A stretch of DNA of 46,767 bases from Alistipes sp. CAG:435. Its GTDB lineage: Bacteria > Bacteroidota > Bacteroidia > Bacteroidales > UBA932. How positions within the stretch are numbered: position 1 is the first letter of the stretch; each line of letters starts with the position of its first letter. The notes beneath the pieces are model-generated. The model worked only from the letters and a program-made list of their open reading frames with translations, did no database searches and was not told the origin of the DNA. Below, piece by piece: positions 8,338 to 16,121 of this stretch. Both the position numbers and the translations under genes were made by a program. The DNA lies in the NCBI GenBank assembly GCA_000433355.1, contig FR893178.1:4096-50862 (forward strand), in the 5' to 3' direction.

Positions 8338-8740
8338 CTACGTGATGTAGTCCATCAAGGCGGCGACATATTCGGAGAATGCGGAGATTCCAGCTTCTGT
8401 GACACGGCATGTCGTGCATGGCTTCTTGCCTTTGAATCCCTTTTCCACCGCTATGTAGCCCGCCTCGCTCAGTTTGTCAAGTTGGACACTAAGGTTGCCG
8501 GCCGTTGCTCCCGTCTGTTTACGGATGTAGACGAAACCCGCTTCGTCCTCTCCCCAGACTGTCTGAAAAGTCCTTGCAAGACTGAAATTGTTCGTATCCC
8601 CATACACGACCTAAAACGAATTCTTGATTCTCGCGAAGGAATGTTTAACTTTTAAGACAGCCTCCCCCCACACACACGAGAATCGACATCACGGCAAGCC
8701 TCAGCTCCGAGTGCAGAAGCGGGTTGAGTTTTTTGAACAT
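8338..8740 (-). pseudogene. Winged-helix transcriptional regulator, disrupted by a 108-bp insertion
   Basis: The 3' part (8338-8550) encodes a typical HTH_34/MarR-like winged helix: AGFVYIRKQTGATAGNLSVQ, then LDKLSEAGYI and KGFKGKKPCTTCRVTEAG. The matching N-terminus lies further upstream, from the ATG at 8740: KKLNPLLHSELRLAVMSIL, about 25 residues, in another frame. Between them sits an insert with inverted repeat ends (8556-8663). Removing it with one copy of a 4-base CCCC flank (112 bases in all) joins the halves in frame and gives a protein of about 96 residues, the normal size. As it stands, the long frame runs into a stop inside the insert, and only a GTG-started fragment lacking the first helix could be made. 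The membrane-protein gene ends 3 bases upstream, the usual partner arrangement for this regulator type. Confidence 0.85.
8556..8663. mobile_element. MITE-like insertion (108 bp) in the regulator gene
   Basis: Left end AGACTGTCTGAAAAGTC (8556-8572) and the reverse complement of the right end, AGGCTGTCTTAAAAGTT (8663-8647), agree at 14 of 17 positions. The flanks carry CCCC on both sides (8552-8555 and 8664-8667), a possible 4-bp target duplication, though it lies in a C-run and its length is uncertain. The interior codes for nothing. Size, ends and position inside a reading frame fit a non-autonomous element moved by a transposase elsewhere in the genome. Confidence 0.8.
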
Positions 8741-8743
8741 CGA

Positions 8744-9322
8744 CTATTTCCTTAAGCATTTCACACACACTCCCGTAAGCGCCAGGATCACTCCAGCTAA
8801 GACAAAAAGCAACATTTGGCTGCAATCACCGGAGAGTTTCACTGCCGCTATGACACCAAGGACACCGGTGAGAAATCCAGCGATGACAATCGGCAGGTTT
8901 TTGAGGATCATCCCTGAGATGCTCTCCGCAAAGCCGAAAAGGAGGATAATGACCAAGGTCAGGTTCATCGGGACAAACAGCAACGCACAGAGACTGACTG
9001 TCACGGCAAACGCTCCGAACGCTCCCCATGTCCAGCCAAGGAGATTGCTGATCAGATTGGACGGGACACATTCTGCGTCCTTGTCCAGTACCACAGCGAG
9101 CGGATACCCTATAGCTGGCATGGCGAACCACAGTAAATTCCAGGCCGGATTGCCGCTTGACCTCCAAAGGAAGTACACGGCAAGGGCGATCAGCGTGAGA
9201 ATAGCGCCCCAAAGAATGAAATGACTTCCCGATCTTTTCGTAATGACCAGACGGCTGTCGCGTAAGGTCTCATTAATGAGTTTGAGGCTTTGTTCCGCAC
9301 TCATTTGTGAACTCTGTTCCAT
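8744..9322 (-). CDS. Multi-pass membrane protein, 192 aa
   Basis: The protein starts with about 30 soluble residues (EQSLKLINETLRDSRL) and then has about five hydrophobic segments, near residues 35-52, 60-78, 93-115, 118-137 and 140-185. I recognise no catalytic motif. In Bacteroidetes such proteins are commonly paired with a small winged-helix regulator encoded just downstream, and that is the arrangement here, although the regulator is now broken by an insertion. A perfect Bacteroidetes promoter lies at 9395-9426. The role is unknown; control of the pair by its own regulator would be a plausible expectation and may be lost here. Confidence 0.8.
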   Translation of the reverse strand: MEQSSQMSAEQSLKLINETLRDSRLVITKRSGSHFILWGAILTLIALAVYFLWRSSGNPAWNLLWFAMPAIGYPLAVVLDKDAECVPSNLISNLLGWTWGAFGAFAVTVSLCALLFVPMNLTLVIILLFGFAESISGMILKNLPIVIAGFLTGVLGVIAAVKLSGDCSQMLLFVLAGVILALTGVCVKCLRK

Positions 9323-9394
9323 AATTTTGATTTTCTTATTGATTTATAATTCGTTGGAGCCATCAGACGCTGCGCATACGCCATAAGCTCTTTG

Positions 9395-9426
9395 CAAATA
9401 TAAATAAGTTTATAACATAAACCAAA
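9395..9426 (-). promoter_or_regulatory. Promoter of the membrane protein / regulator pair
   Basis: On the minus strand TTTG (9426-9423), a 20-base spacer and TATATTTG (9402-9395) match the Bacteroidetes consensus perfectly. The transcript would have a leader of about 65 bases before the ATG at 9322. Confidence 0.8.
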
Positions 9427-9429
9427 TTA

Positions 9430-9821
9430 ATTTAGTAAAATGTAAAAAATAACCTGCATCACTTTAAATTTGCAATACATTGATGTTCAAGGGTGATTCT
9501 ATGTATTCAATTTTACCGATTGATGCAACTTATTTTTTCAACATTACTTAACAAACTCACTGTTTGTAATTTTCAGCATCAATAAGAAAAATAGAAGCAG
9601 TTTTGACTTGTTTATCTGGAAATTAAGAACAAGCTCTTTTCCAAGGACGAGACGATCCGGGAAAAGTACAGCCACAGAGAAGTCTTGTTGGACGTTCATC
9701 CACGGAATGGCCGGTTCGGTGGACAGAACGGCTTTGTCAGGGAACTCATCCACGGAATGGGCGGTTCGATGGACGGAATGGGGCTGGTAGGCTACCTTAG
9801 CGAGAATCTACCAAACAGTCC
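9430..9821. other. Gene-free stretch with degraded open frame
   Basis: No intact gene is supported here. A plus-strand frame from about 9606 to 9825 is open for about 70 codons (LEIKNKLFSKDETIREKY near its start), but it lacks a start codon upstream and overlaps a palindromic repeat. A lone TAAATTTG box occurs near 9465. It is probably a remnant of an older gene or repeat region. Confidence 0.4.
9697..9783. repeat. Two-copy palindromic repeat, 50-bp period
   Basis: CATCCACGGAATGG occurs at 9697 and again at 9747, exactly 50 bases apart. Each copy is followed by a GC-rich core and an inverted arm (GTGGAC in the first, ATGGAC in the second). The arms are TCCAC...GTGGA with a 15-base core that begins GGAATGG. 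The layout parallels the 51-bp array at 8087, although the arm sequences differ. Confidence 0.65.
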
Positions 9822-9833
9822 ATGACACGCCAC

Positions 9834-9863
9834 TGGTACAGGAAAGGCTCTTCTGGTGTACCA
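9834..9863. repeat. Palindromic element TGGTACA-N16-TGTACCA
   Basis: Perfect 7-base arms (9834-9840 and 9857-9863) flank a 16-base core, GGAAAGGCTCTTCTGG. A near-identical element with the same 16-base spacing occurs between argB and argF' (16936-16961, read on the minus strand), and a third is at 16985-17012. Confidence 0.75.
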
Positions 9864-10294
9864 ACCAAGGTTAGGATGCCAAGTTCGGCACCGGAGAGGA
9901 AACCGTGGCCAAACAATGGACAAAGTCAGGTCTCCCGTATGCTTGATCCAAACATATCCATTGAAGCCTTCTTGTTGCCGGACTACATTTTACAAAACGC
10001 TTTCAGCAACATAACATACCTATGCCCACAGAGGCCAGACATGGCTGAAAAACTCAAAGCCAAGCGTCCACCATTTTCACGGCAATGTGTCTCGCCGACG
10101 CTTCTATCCAACATTGGGATGAAGGCATTTCGTAAATCGGTTTTTTAAAAGACATAAAGCGATACCAAAAACATTCGTAGGCAATTATTCCGTAAATGGT
10201 TAATTGTTAATATTTTGTCCAAAGCGACATGCGATCGCAATTATCTGGAGGGTACCTCAACACGTCAAAAGTCCGTCAACTCCTATATTGCTTC

Positions 10295-10680
10295 CTAAAT
10301 GTATCTGATCGCACCTCCGCTGCCAAAAGGGTAATCACTTACATCTTTGTTGAGATAAGAAGAATCCATAGTCAAAACTCCACGAAAACAACATCTTTCT
10401 TTACCGAAAGACACATTGCTTTCATCGTCACAAAAAGCCCATTCATGCCCTTCAACTTTGAGTACGGAACGTACAATTCCATGATATACTCCTTCTATGT
10501 AATTAATTTGACTGGCACGTGATTTTGCAATCGCCCAATACCTATGCGTTTTTTCATAGACACTGATTCTCCGATATACTCCGTTAGCCTTTGCATCATC
10601 AAAACAGCTTCTAAGAATTACTATACAGATTTCTGTTTCCGAGGAATAATTCGTAACTTCACAAAGCGAATTATGCAACC
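10295..10680 (-). pseudogene. 3' remnant of an unrecognised gene
   Basis: The minus-strand frame ending at 10295 has coding-like, AT-rich sequence over about 125 residues (for example NGVYRRISVYEK, YIEGVYHGIVRSVLKVEGHEW and a C-terminal DVSDYPFGSGGAIRYI). Its N-terminal continuation is nonsense: it is rich in Cys, His and Arg and runs over the start of the divergent SGNH hydrolase gene. No ATG is available near the credible part. I read it as the tail of a gene that lost its 5' end. The codon use is AT-richer than in neighbouring genes, which fits acquired DNA. Family unknown. Confidence 0.45.
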
Positions 10681-10726
10681 GAGAAGCCCTCGGATCACTA
10701 AGGCAAATTTTAACACTTAAAATACA

Positions 10727-11635
10727 ATGAAAACAATCAGATTTTTGGTGACATTGGCGGCGATGCTCATTGCAAACGGAAGTTTCGCACATGGAATATC
10801 AGGAACCGGCGCTTTGGCAGACTCCGCGACCGGTAGAAAAGAATGCCACGCCATCGAAAAAGGCAAGAGCTTGGCTGATGGACAAGTTGTGGACACGACC
10901 CATCCATGGTACGGAGCGAGGGTCGGAATCATTGGGGATTCGATCTCGGATCCGAAGGTGGCGAACGGACCGGAGAAGTACTACTGGTTCATGGCGCGGG
11001 AGATCGGAATCATCCCTTGCGTGGTGGCTCAAAACGGGCAGCAATGGAATGAGGTCCTTCCGCAGGCGAACAGGCTGAAAAGTGAGTACGGGGACAACAT
11101 CGACGCCATCCTTATCCTGATGGGGACCAACGACTTCAACGCCGGAGTACCGATCGGGGAATGGTTCACGGAGGAATATGTCGAGGTGGAGGCCGCCAAT
11201 GGTGAGCCTAAATCTCTGCAGGTAAGAAGGCATAGGATGCCAAACCTCGACCAAAGCACGTTCAAAGGACGTATCAACGTTGCCTTGGACTCACTTAAGA
11301 ATATGTACCCGCACAAGCAGATAATCCTGATGACTCCACTTCACAGGGGCTACGCCAAATTCGGCGAGACCAACATCCAGCCGGACGAGAACTACACCAA
11401 CAGGTGCGGGGAATATATTGACGCTTACATCAATGCCGTGAAGGAGGCGGGTAATGTCTGGGCCGTACCTGTGATCGACCTTAGCGCCGTCTCAGGAATA
11501 TTCCCGCTCAACCGTTCGCAGAAGGAATATTTTCCAAGGGACAAAGACAGGCTCCACCCTACCGACGAAGGTCATGCCCGTATGGCCCAAGCTATTATGG
11601 CCGCCCTCAGAGGATTGGCGCCACGTTTTGAATAA
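10727..11635 (+). CDS. Secreted SGNH/GDSL-family hydrolase
   Basis: This is an esterase/lipase-type enzyme of the SGNH fold, 302 residues, exported by a signal peptide (MKTIRFLVTLAAMLIANGSF, cleavage after about residue 22). Block I is GDS at 70-72 (GIIGDSIS) with nucleophile Ser72. Block III is GTND at 133-136 with the oxyanion Asn. Block V is DRLH at 274-277 with the catalytic Asp and His. Substrate cannot be told; related enzymes act on acetylated or acylated sugars and lipids. No clear promoter box is seen in the degraded region upstream. A long inverted repeat after the stop probably ends the transcript. It stands alone, with no operon partner. Confidence 0.9.
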   Translation: MKTIRFLVTLAAMLIANGSFAHGISGTGALADSATGRKECHAIEKGKSLADGQVVDTTHPWYGARVGIIGDSISDPKVANGPEKYYWFMAREIGIIPCVVAQNGQQWNEVLPQANRLKSEYGDNIDAILILMGTNDFNAGVPIGEWFTEEYVEVEAANGEPKSLQVRRHRMPNLDQSTFKGRINVALDSLKNMYPHKQIILMTPLHRGYAKFGETNIQPDENYTNRCGEYIDAYINAVKEAGNVWAVPVIDLSAVSGIFPLNRSQKEYFPRDKDRLHPTDEGHARMAQAIMAALRGLAPRFE

Positions 11636-11649
11636 GCATTTTTGATGTA

Positions 11650-11715
11650 AATCCAGAGAGCCTCTGTTCTGAATTTTTGTAACGTGAAAAATTCAGGTTA
11701 GAGGCTCTCTGGATT
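11650..11715 (+). terminator. Long fold-back hairpin after the SGNH hydrolase
   Basis: Arms 11650-11678 and 11687-11715 are 29 bases each and pair at 26 positions, with one internal 3-base GTT/GTT mismatch, leaving an 8-base loop. It starts 15 bases after the stop and is followed by TTCTAC. Its position suggests termination. The length is well beyond a usual terminator, so a small fold-back element is an alternative. Confidence 0.55.
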
Positions 11716-11752
11716 TTCTACATATTGAAAAAAATGCGTAATACCCATGTTG

Positions 11753-11803
11753 ACATCGAATCTCGGTCACTTCGACAGGCTCGGTGACCGAGGGAGGCGA
11801 TGT
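11753..11803. repeat. Extragenic palindrome with CTTCGACAGGCTC core
   Basis: CTCGGTCAC (11762-11770) and GTGACCGAG (11784-11792) are perfect 9-base arms around TTCGACAGGCTCG. Outer arms ACATCG (11753-11758) and CGATGT (11798-11803) extend the structure. The core resembles a GAGCCTGTCGAAG-type palindrome that I recall as common between genes in many bacteria. Confidence 0.6.
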
Positions 11804-11809
11804 TAAATT

Positions 11810-12847
11810 CTACAACGTAAGACCGCAGAGAAGGGCGACGTACGTCTCGATACCGTCCGCAATCTCGTCAAGACGGATATATTCATCGGCGGAATGGGAG
11901 CGGGCCGAGTCGCCCGGACCGATCTTGAGGGTCGGGAAATGGCAGAGGGCCTGATTGCTGGTGGTCGGGGAGCCGAACGGTTCAAGGCCTAAGGAAAGAC
12001 CTCTGACAACGGCCGGGTGATCCATAGGAAGATGCGAGCTGCCGATTCTTGTCGAGCGTTCCTTGACCTCGCACGATACGGAGGACTTGATCATCTCCAG
12101 AAGTTCCGGATTGGTGTACATTCCGTTCGGGCGCACGTCCACCACGAACGTACACCTGTCCGGCACGACATTATGCTGGGTTCCGGCGCTGATCTGCGTG
12201 ACGGACATCTTGACGGCTCCGAGGAAATCCGACACCCGGTCAAAACTGTGATTTTTGAACCACTGAATATCCTCGATGGCCTTGTAGATGGCGTTGACAC
12301 CTTCATTTCTGGCAGCGTGGCCGCTCTTCCCGTAGGCCGTGCAGTCCAGTACCATCAGTCCCCTCTCGGCGACGGCCATCCTCATCCCGGTCGGCTCGCC
12401 CATCACCCCGAAATCAATCCGGCCAAGTTCCGGCAGGATCAAGTCAAGGCCACCTTTCCCGCTCACCTCTTCCTCGGCGGTGGCGGAAAAGATCAGCCTG
12501 TACGGCTGCTCCTTCTGTATGAGCCTTGAATATGTCTCCAGAAGAGCAATCAGGGATCCGCCGTCATCATTGCTGCCGAGACCGTACAGACAACCGTCCT
12601 CAATCTCGGGCGTGAACGGGTCACGGGTGTAGCCAGAGGCCGGTTTCACAGTGTCAATGTGGGCGTTAAGCAATATGGTCGGCCTCCCGTCCACCGGGCC
12701 GGATTCAATCCACAGGTTGTTGCCCAGCCTCCTGGCCGCGAAGCCTTCTGTCAACATCCAACGCTCCAGGAAGTCGGCCACAGCCCCTTCATCCCTGCTG
12801 AAGGAAGGAATCCGGATCATATTCTTCAAAAGATCTATCGTGTCCAT
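11810..12847 (-). CDS. argE: M20-family deacylase, probable N-acylcitrulline/acetylornithine deacetylase
   Basis: This is a zinc-dependent amidohydrolase of 345 residues. Metal motifs: His63-x-Asp65 in NAHIDTVKP, Asp95 in LGSNDDGG, and the general base in ATAEEEVSG (125-127). The dimerisation region holds HAARNEG. The frame is open upstream to 12994, but the ATG at 12847 starts the normal N-terminus (MDTIDLLKNMIRIPS). No ArgE is otherwise present in this arginine-rich window, and Bacteroidetes deacylate N-acylcitrulline after ArgF'. So I infer that it removes the acyl group from that product; other M20 activities such as dipeptidase or succinyl-diaminopimelate desuccinylase remain possible. 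It is divergent from the helicase gene with only 49 bases between start codons. Confidence 0.8.
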   Translation of the reverse strand: MDTIDLLKNMIRIPSFSRDEGAVADFLERWMLTEGFAARRLGNNLWIESGPVDGRPTILLNAHIDTVKPASGYTRDPFTPEIEDGCLYGLGSNDDGGSLIALLETYSRLIQKEQPYRLIFSATAEEEVSGKGGLDLILPELGRIDFGVMGEPTGMRMAVAERGLMVLDCTAYGKSGHAARNEGVNAIYKAIEDIQWFKNHSFDRVSDFLGAVKMSVTQISAGTQHNVVPDRCTFVVDVRPNGMYTNPELLEMIKSSVSCEVKERSTRIGSSHLPMDHPAVVRGLSLGLEPFGSPTTSNQALCHFPTLKIGPGDSARSHSADEYIRLDEIADGIETYVALLCGLTL

Positions 12848-12852
12848 AGCAT

Positions 12853-12892
12853 ACAAATGTACGCAAAAACGATGGTTTTTATGTACATTTGT
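12853..12892. promoter_or_regulatory. Symmetrical divergent promoter/operator
   Basis: ACAAATGTAC (12853-12862) and GTACATTTGT (12883-12892) are perfect 10-base inverted arms separated by 20 bases. Each arm contains TACATTTG, the -7 box of a Bacteroidetes promoter, pointing outwards. The boxes end 6-7 bases before the ATG codons at 12847 (minus) and 12897 (plus), so both messages may be leaderless or nearly so. No TTTG -33 element is present on either side at 19-21 bases. Confidence 0.6.
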
Positions 12893-12896
12893 GGAT

Positions 12897-15038
12897 ATGG
12901 ATTTAGGGACACTTAACAGACAGCAGAGAGAGGCGGTGACCTCGACGGAGGGCCGGGTGCGGGTCGTTGCCGGAGCAGGCTCGGGAAAGACCAAGGCTTT
13001 AACCTATCGGTATGCGTACATAGTAAACGAACTGGGCGTGGAACCGGCTAACATTCTGTGCCTTACCTTCACGAACAAGGCGGCGCAGGAGATGAGGAGC
13101 AGGATCACTCAGCTTGTTCCGCCGGGGTACACGAACGACTTTGTCTGCACGATCCACGGGTTCTGCGTGAGGTTTCTGCGCGAGGAGATCCATCGGCTCG
13201 GCTACCCGAAGAACTTCCAGATTCTGGACGAGGAGGATATGAAGTCCCTGGCCAGGCAGGTGCTGACGGAAAACAACACGGAACGAAGCGTGAAGACAGT
13301 GCGGCAACTTCTTGAGGCTCTTGCCGGTACCAAGGCGGCTGAGCCTTATGTTCAGCAATACATTGTCCCGACCTCGCCGGTCTCCGGAAGGACTGACCTT
13401 CCGCTCAGTGTCCAGCTTCTGTTCAAGCAAAAGGACAAGATGGCGCTCGACTACGATGACCTCATCCAGTTCACCAGACATATTCTTCAGACATATTCAG
13501 AGGTAAGGGAGAAGTGGCAGGAGAGGATGAACTATGTGATGTTGGACGAGGCGCAGGACTGCAATGGCGGCGACTGGGAGATTGTTGAGACGTTGTCCGA
13601 GAAGTGCGGTAACCTGTTCATAGTCGGGGATCCGGACCAGTCCATTTATGAGTGGAGAGGGGCGAAACCGGAGAGGTTTCTGGCGTTCAAGGCCGACAAG
13701 GACATCATTCTGGACGAGAACTACCGTTCGACTCCAGGGATTCTGAACGTAGCCAACTCAATCATAGTCAACAACAAGAACCGGATAGACAAGCGGATGT
13801 TCACCCGCCGGGGCGAGGGCGAGAAGATCGTGCACTTCCACGCGACGGACGAGCGGCAGGAGGCGCAGTGGATCTGTCAGGAAATTCTCCGGAGGCTTGA
13901 CAATGGCGAGGCGGCATATTCAGATTTCGCGGTGCTGTTCCGCGCGGCGCATCTTTCGAGGTTCATCGAGCAGGCGCTCATCCGAGCGAACATTCCTTAC
14001 GTGATGTGGGGAGGCGTGCGGTTCTTCGAGCGGATGGAAGTCAAGGACTGCATCAGCTATCTTCGGCTGGTCGCTTCGGACGACGACATCGCTTTCGAGC
14101 GGGTAATCAACACTCCGTCCAGAAAAGTCGGCAAGGTAACCCTTGAACTGATAACGGCTTACGCATCACAGGAGGGGACGACACTTTACCAAGCGCTCAA
14201 AAATCATCTGGATGACCCGAAGCTGAATCGTGACGCTGTCCGGGAGTTCGTGGCATTGATTGAGGAATGCCGCTCAAGGGCATATTCAATGGGAGTCTGC
14301 GCGATGCTTGAATATATCCTCGAAAAGACCGGCCTGAAGCAGGAATATCGTGACGACAATGACGAGCAGCGCCTGGAGAACATCACCGAGTTGGTGGATT
14401 CCATAAGGCTTTACGAAAGCGAACACACTGAATGGGAGCAGCTTCCGCTCTACGATTACCTTCAGGACATCGCCCTGTACACGAACGCAGACTACCGGAA
14501 GGAGACCAACAAAGTCAAGCTGATGACCATCCATCAGAGCAAGGGATTGGAGTTCCCTTACGTGTTCATCATCGGGCTGAGCGACGGAATATTCCCGAAC
14601 GCCAGAAGCATCCGGGAACGTAAGAGGACGGCCCTTGAGGAGGAAAGGCGCTTGATGTACGTTGCTGCCACGCGGGCGGAGAAGTGCCTGTTCCTGACCG
14701 AGTCCGAAGGCTATGACGTTCAGGCTCAGCAGCAAAAGTTGCCGTCAAGGTTCATCGCCGAGATAAAGCGTGACCTCTTTGTCACGGAAGGAGAGATGGA
14801 TGAGGCCCTTTGGCGCAGGCTGCAGGAGCAGATCGCCAATGAGAACCTTGACGAGACGACCGAGACTCCCGATGATGCGGGCAGGGCCGACAGCATCACC
14901 GTCGGCGACAACGTGTTCCACAAGATCTTCGGCCAAGGCGAGGTCCTTGAGATCAGCGACACCGGCTCCTGCAAGGTACGCTTCGCCGACGGCAAGGTCC
15001 GGTTCCTCCGCAGCACGTTTCTAAGCCGTCTCGCATAG
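12897..15038 (+). CDS. UvrD/PcrA-type superfamily I DNA helicase
   Basis: A 713-residue 3'-5' helicase for repair and replication restart. Motifs in order: Q-motif LNRQQREAV at 6-14; Walker A GAGSGKT at 26-32; Ia LTFTNKAAQEM near 56-66; II LDEAQD at 216-221; III VGDPDQSIYEWRGA at 243-256; IV near NYRST; V MTIHQSKGLEFPYV; VI YVAATRAEK. The C-terminus has the small UvrD tail with VGDNVFHKIFGQGEVL, which binds partners such as RNA polymerase in the family. The frame continues upstream to 12651 but overlaps the divergent gene; the ATG at 12897 matches family N-termini. It ends 8 bases before the convergent TonB gene. Confidence 0.95.
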   Translation: MDLGTLNRQQREAVTSTEGRVRVVAGAGSGKTKALTYRYAYIVNELGVEPANILCLTFTNKAAQEMRSRITQLVPPGYTNDFVCTIHGFCVRFLREEIHRLGYPKNFQILDEEDMKSLARQVLTENNTERSVKTVRQLLEALAGTKAAEPYVQQYIVPTSPVSGRTDLPLSVQLLFKQKDKMALDYDDLIQFTRHILQTYSEVREKWQERMNYVMLDEAQDCNGGDWEIVETLSEKCGNLFIVGDPDQSIYEWRGAKPERFLAFKADKDIILDENYRSTPGILNVANSIIVNNKNRIDKRMFTRRGEGEKIVHFHATDERQEAQWICQEILRRLDNGEAAYSDFAVLFRAAHLSRFIEQALIRANIPYVMWGGVRFFERMEVKDCISYLRLVASDDDIAFERVINTPSRKVGKVTLELITAYASQEGTTLYQALKNHLDDPKLNRDAVREFVALIEECRSRAYSMGVCAMLEYILEKTGLKQEYRDDNDEQRLENITELVDSIRLYESEHTEWEQLPLYDYLQDIALYTNADYRKETNKVKLMTIHQSKGLEFPYVFIIGLSDGIFPNARSIRERKRTALEEERRLMYVAATRAEKCLFLTESEGYDVQAQQQKLPSRFIAEIKRDLFVTEGEMDEALWRRLQEQIANENLDETTETPDDAGRADSITVGDNVFHKIFGQGEVLEISDTGSCKVRFADGKVRFLRSTFLSRLA

Positions 15039-15046
15039 GATTCACT

Positions 15047-15739
15047 CTACCTTAACTTGAATATCACCGGGAAGGTGTAGGTGACTTTCACGGCTCTGTC
15101 ACGCTGGCGGCCCGGAGTCCATTTCGGGGACATCGAGACCACACGGACGGCTTCATTGTCAAGTGAGGAATCGACTCCTCTGAGGACCTTGACATTGCTG
15201 ACGGATCCGTCCGGGTTGACCGTGAACTGGAGGGTCACACGGCCTTCGACACCGTTAGCCTGGGCTATGGACGGGTACTTGAGGTTCGAGTTGACCCATT
15301 TGGAGAACTCGTTGGCATCCCCACCGTTGAACAACGGCTTTTCCTCAACAGCGAAGAACGGCACAGGAGCCTCGTCAACCTCCTCATCCTGGACACTTTG
15401 TGGGATATAATCCATTATAGGAATCTCCATCTGACTGTCATCCAAGGATTTGAACTCCAGATCCTCATCAATCTTTATGTCATCCGGAAGAATTTCGATC
15501 AGATCGTTGAGAATCACGGCCGGAGCCGGAGGTGTCGGCGGAGTCTCCATCGTCACCGGGATCTCGATGTCATCGCTGATGAACGCCGCATCGTTACCGG
15601 CAAGCGTGGCGACCTTGGTCTCAGGTGTCCCCCACTCGAACGCCATCAGAACTATTCCCATCGCAGCCACCAGCCCGACTTCCGTCAGAAGGGTTCTCTT
15701 GTTCTCAAGATTAGCCTTGTAAGTTTTCTTTGTCTCCAT
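15047..15739 (-). CDS. tonB: TonB-family energy transducer
   Basis: TonB couples the proton-motive force of ExbB/ExbD to outer-membrane transporters such as the SusC protein in this window. The 230-residue protein has a short basic cytoplasmic start (KKTYKANLENKR), an inner-membrane helix at about 17-37, a proline-containing periplasmic linker (PPTPPAPAVI), and a C-terminal TonB_C domain. That domain shows FSKWVNSNLKYPSIAQANGVEGRV in pieces, VNPDGSVSNVKVLRG, and a final WTPGRQRDRAVKVTYTFPV. No exbB or exbD lies nearby. Other Bacteroidetes proteins with this domain exist, so the partner transporter is not proven. It has its own strong promoter. Confidence 0.9.
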   Translation of the reverse strand: METKKTYKANLENKRTLLTEVGLVAAMGIVLMAFEWGTPETKVATLAGNDAAFISDDIEIPVTMETPPTPPAPAVILNDLIEILPDDIKIDEDLEFKSLDDSQMEIPIMDYIPQSVQDEEVDEAPVPFFAVEEKPLFNGGDANEFSKWVNSNLKYPSIAQANGVEGRVTLQFTVNPDGSVSNVKVLRGVDSSLDNEAVRVVSMSPKWTPGRQRDRAVKVTYTFPVIFKLR

Positions 15740-15772
15740 AATCGTTGATTTTAATGGTTAAACTTTCTGGTG

Positions 15773-15805
15773 CAAAGTTACGGCTTCCCGGTCACGCCCA
15801 CCAAA
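15773..15805 (-). promoter_or_regulatory. Promoter of the TonB gene
   Basis: On the minus strand TTTG (15805-15802), a 21-base spacer and TAACTTTG (15780-15773) match the Bacteroidetes consensus exactly. The ATG at 15739 follows the box by 33 bases. Confidence 0.85.
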
Positions 15806-16121
15806 TTTCCGGCCTCTGAAAATCTCTCATAGGTCCAATCTAAAAGATTGCAAATCAATAGATTGTGCAAAGTGATATCACCCAGATTCTATCACCCCGC
15901 ATAACTCATTAATAATCAACGTATATACAATCCACATCTCTTAAATCATTATTAATAAATATATTAGCCCTTCTCCTTTGGTAGATTCACGCCAATGGAG
16001 ATAAGTGACGAGTAACAGACTGAAAATCATTTCAAAAGGCTTTCACCTATAGCGTAACAGCACTAAAGTCGAAAGCCTATCATATTCGTTAACAAGCAGT
16101 TAACAGACACACAGACCTCGC
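15806..16121. other. Intergenic region between argB and tonB
   Basis: About 315 bases without a gene. It is AT-rich near 15830-15970. AGGCTTTC (16037-16044) and GAAAGCCT (16071-16078) form an 8-bp stem with a wide loop, and GTTAAC occurs twice around 16088-16105. The stem lies 43 bases past the argB stop and could be a weak transcription end. Nothing else is recognised. Confidence 0.4.

Noticed and set aside
8605..8607. GTG at 8607 as the true start of an 89-aa regulator
   Set aside because: The first residues before the winged helix come from the inserted element, and the real N-terminus is recognisable from the ATG at 8740.
9822..10148. Plus-strand open frame of 108 aa
   Set aside because: Starts inside a palindromic element, with a basic, Pro/Ser-rich nonsense-like composition and no promoter. 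Kept only as part of the degraded region.
10229..10522. Plus-strand open frame of 97 aa
   Set aside because: It is the complement of the coding-like minus-strand gene remnant.
12651..12896. N-terminal extension of the UvrD helicase by 82 residues
   Set aside because: It overlaps the divergent M20 gene antisense, and the family N-terminus begins at the ATG at 12897.
12848..12994. N-terminal extension of the M20 enzyme by 49 residues
   Set aside because: It is antisense to the helicase Walker A region; the ATG at 12847 gives the normal start.
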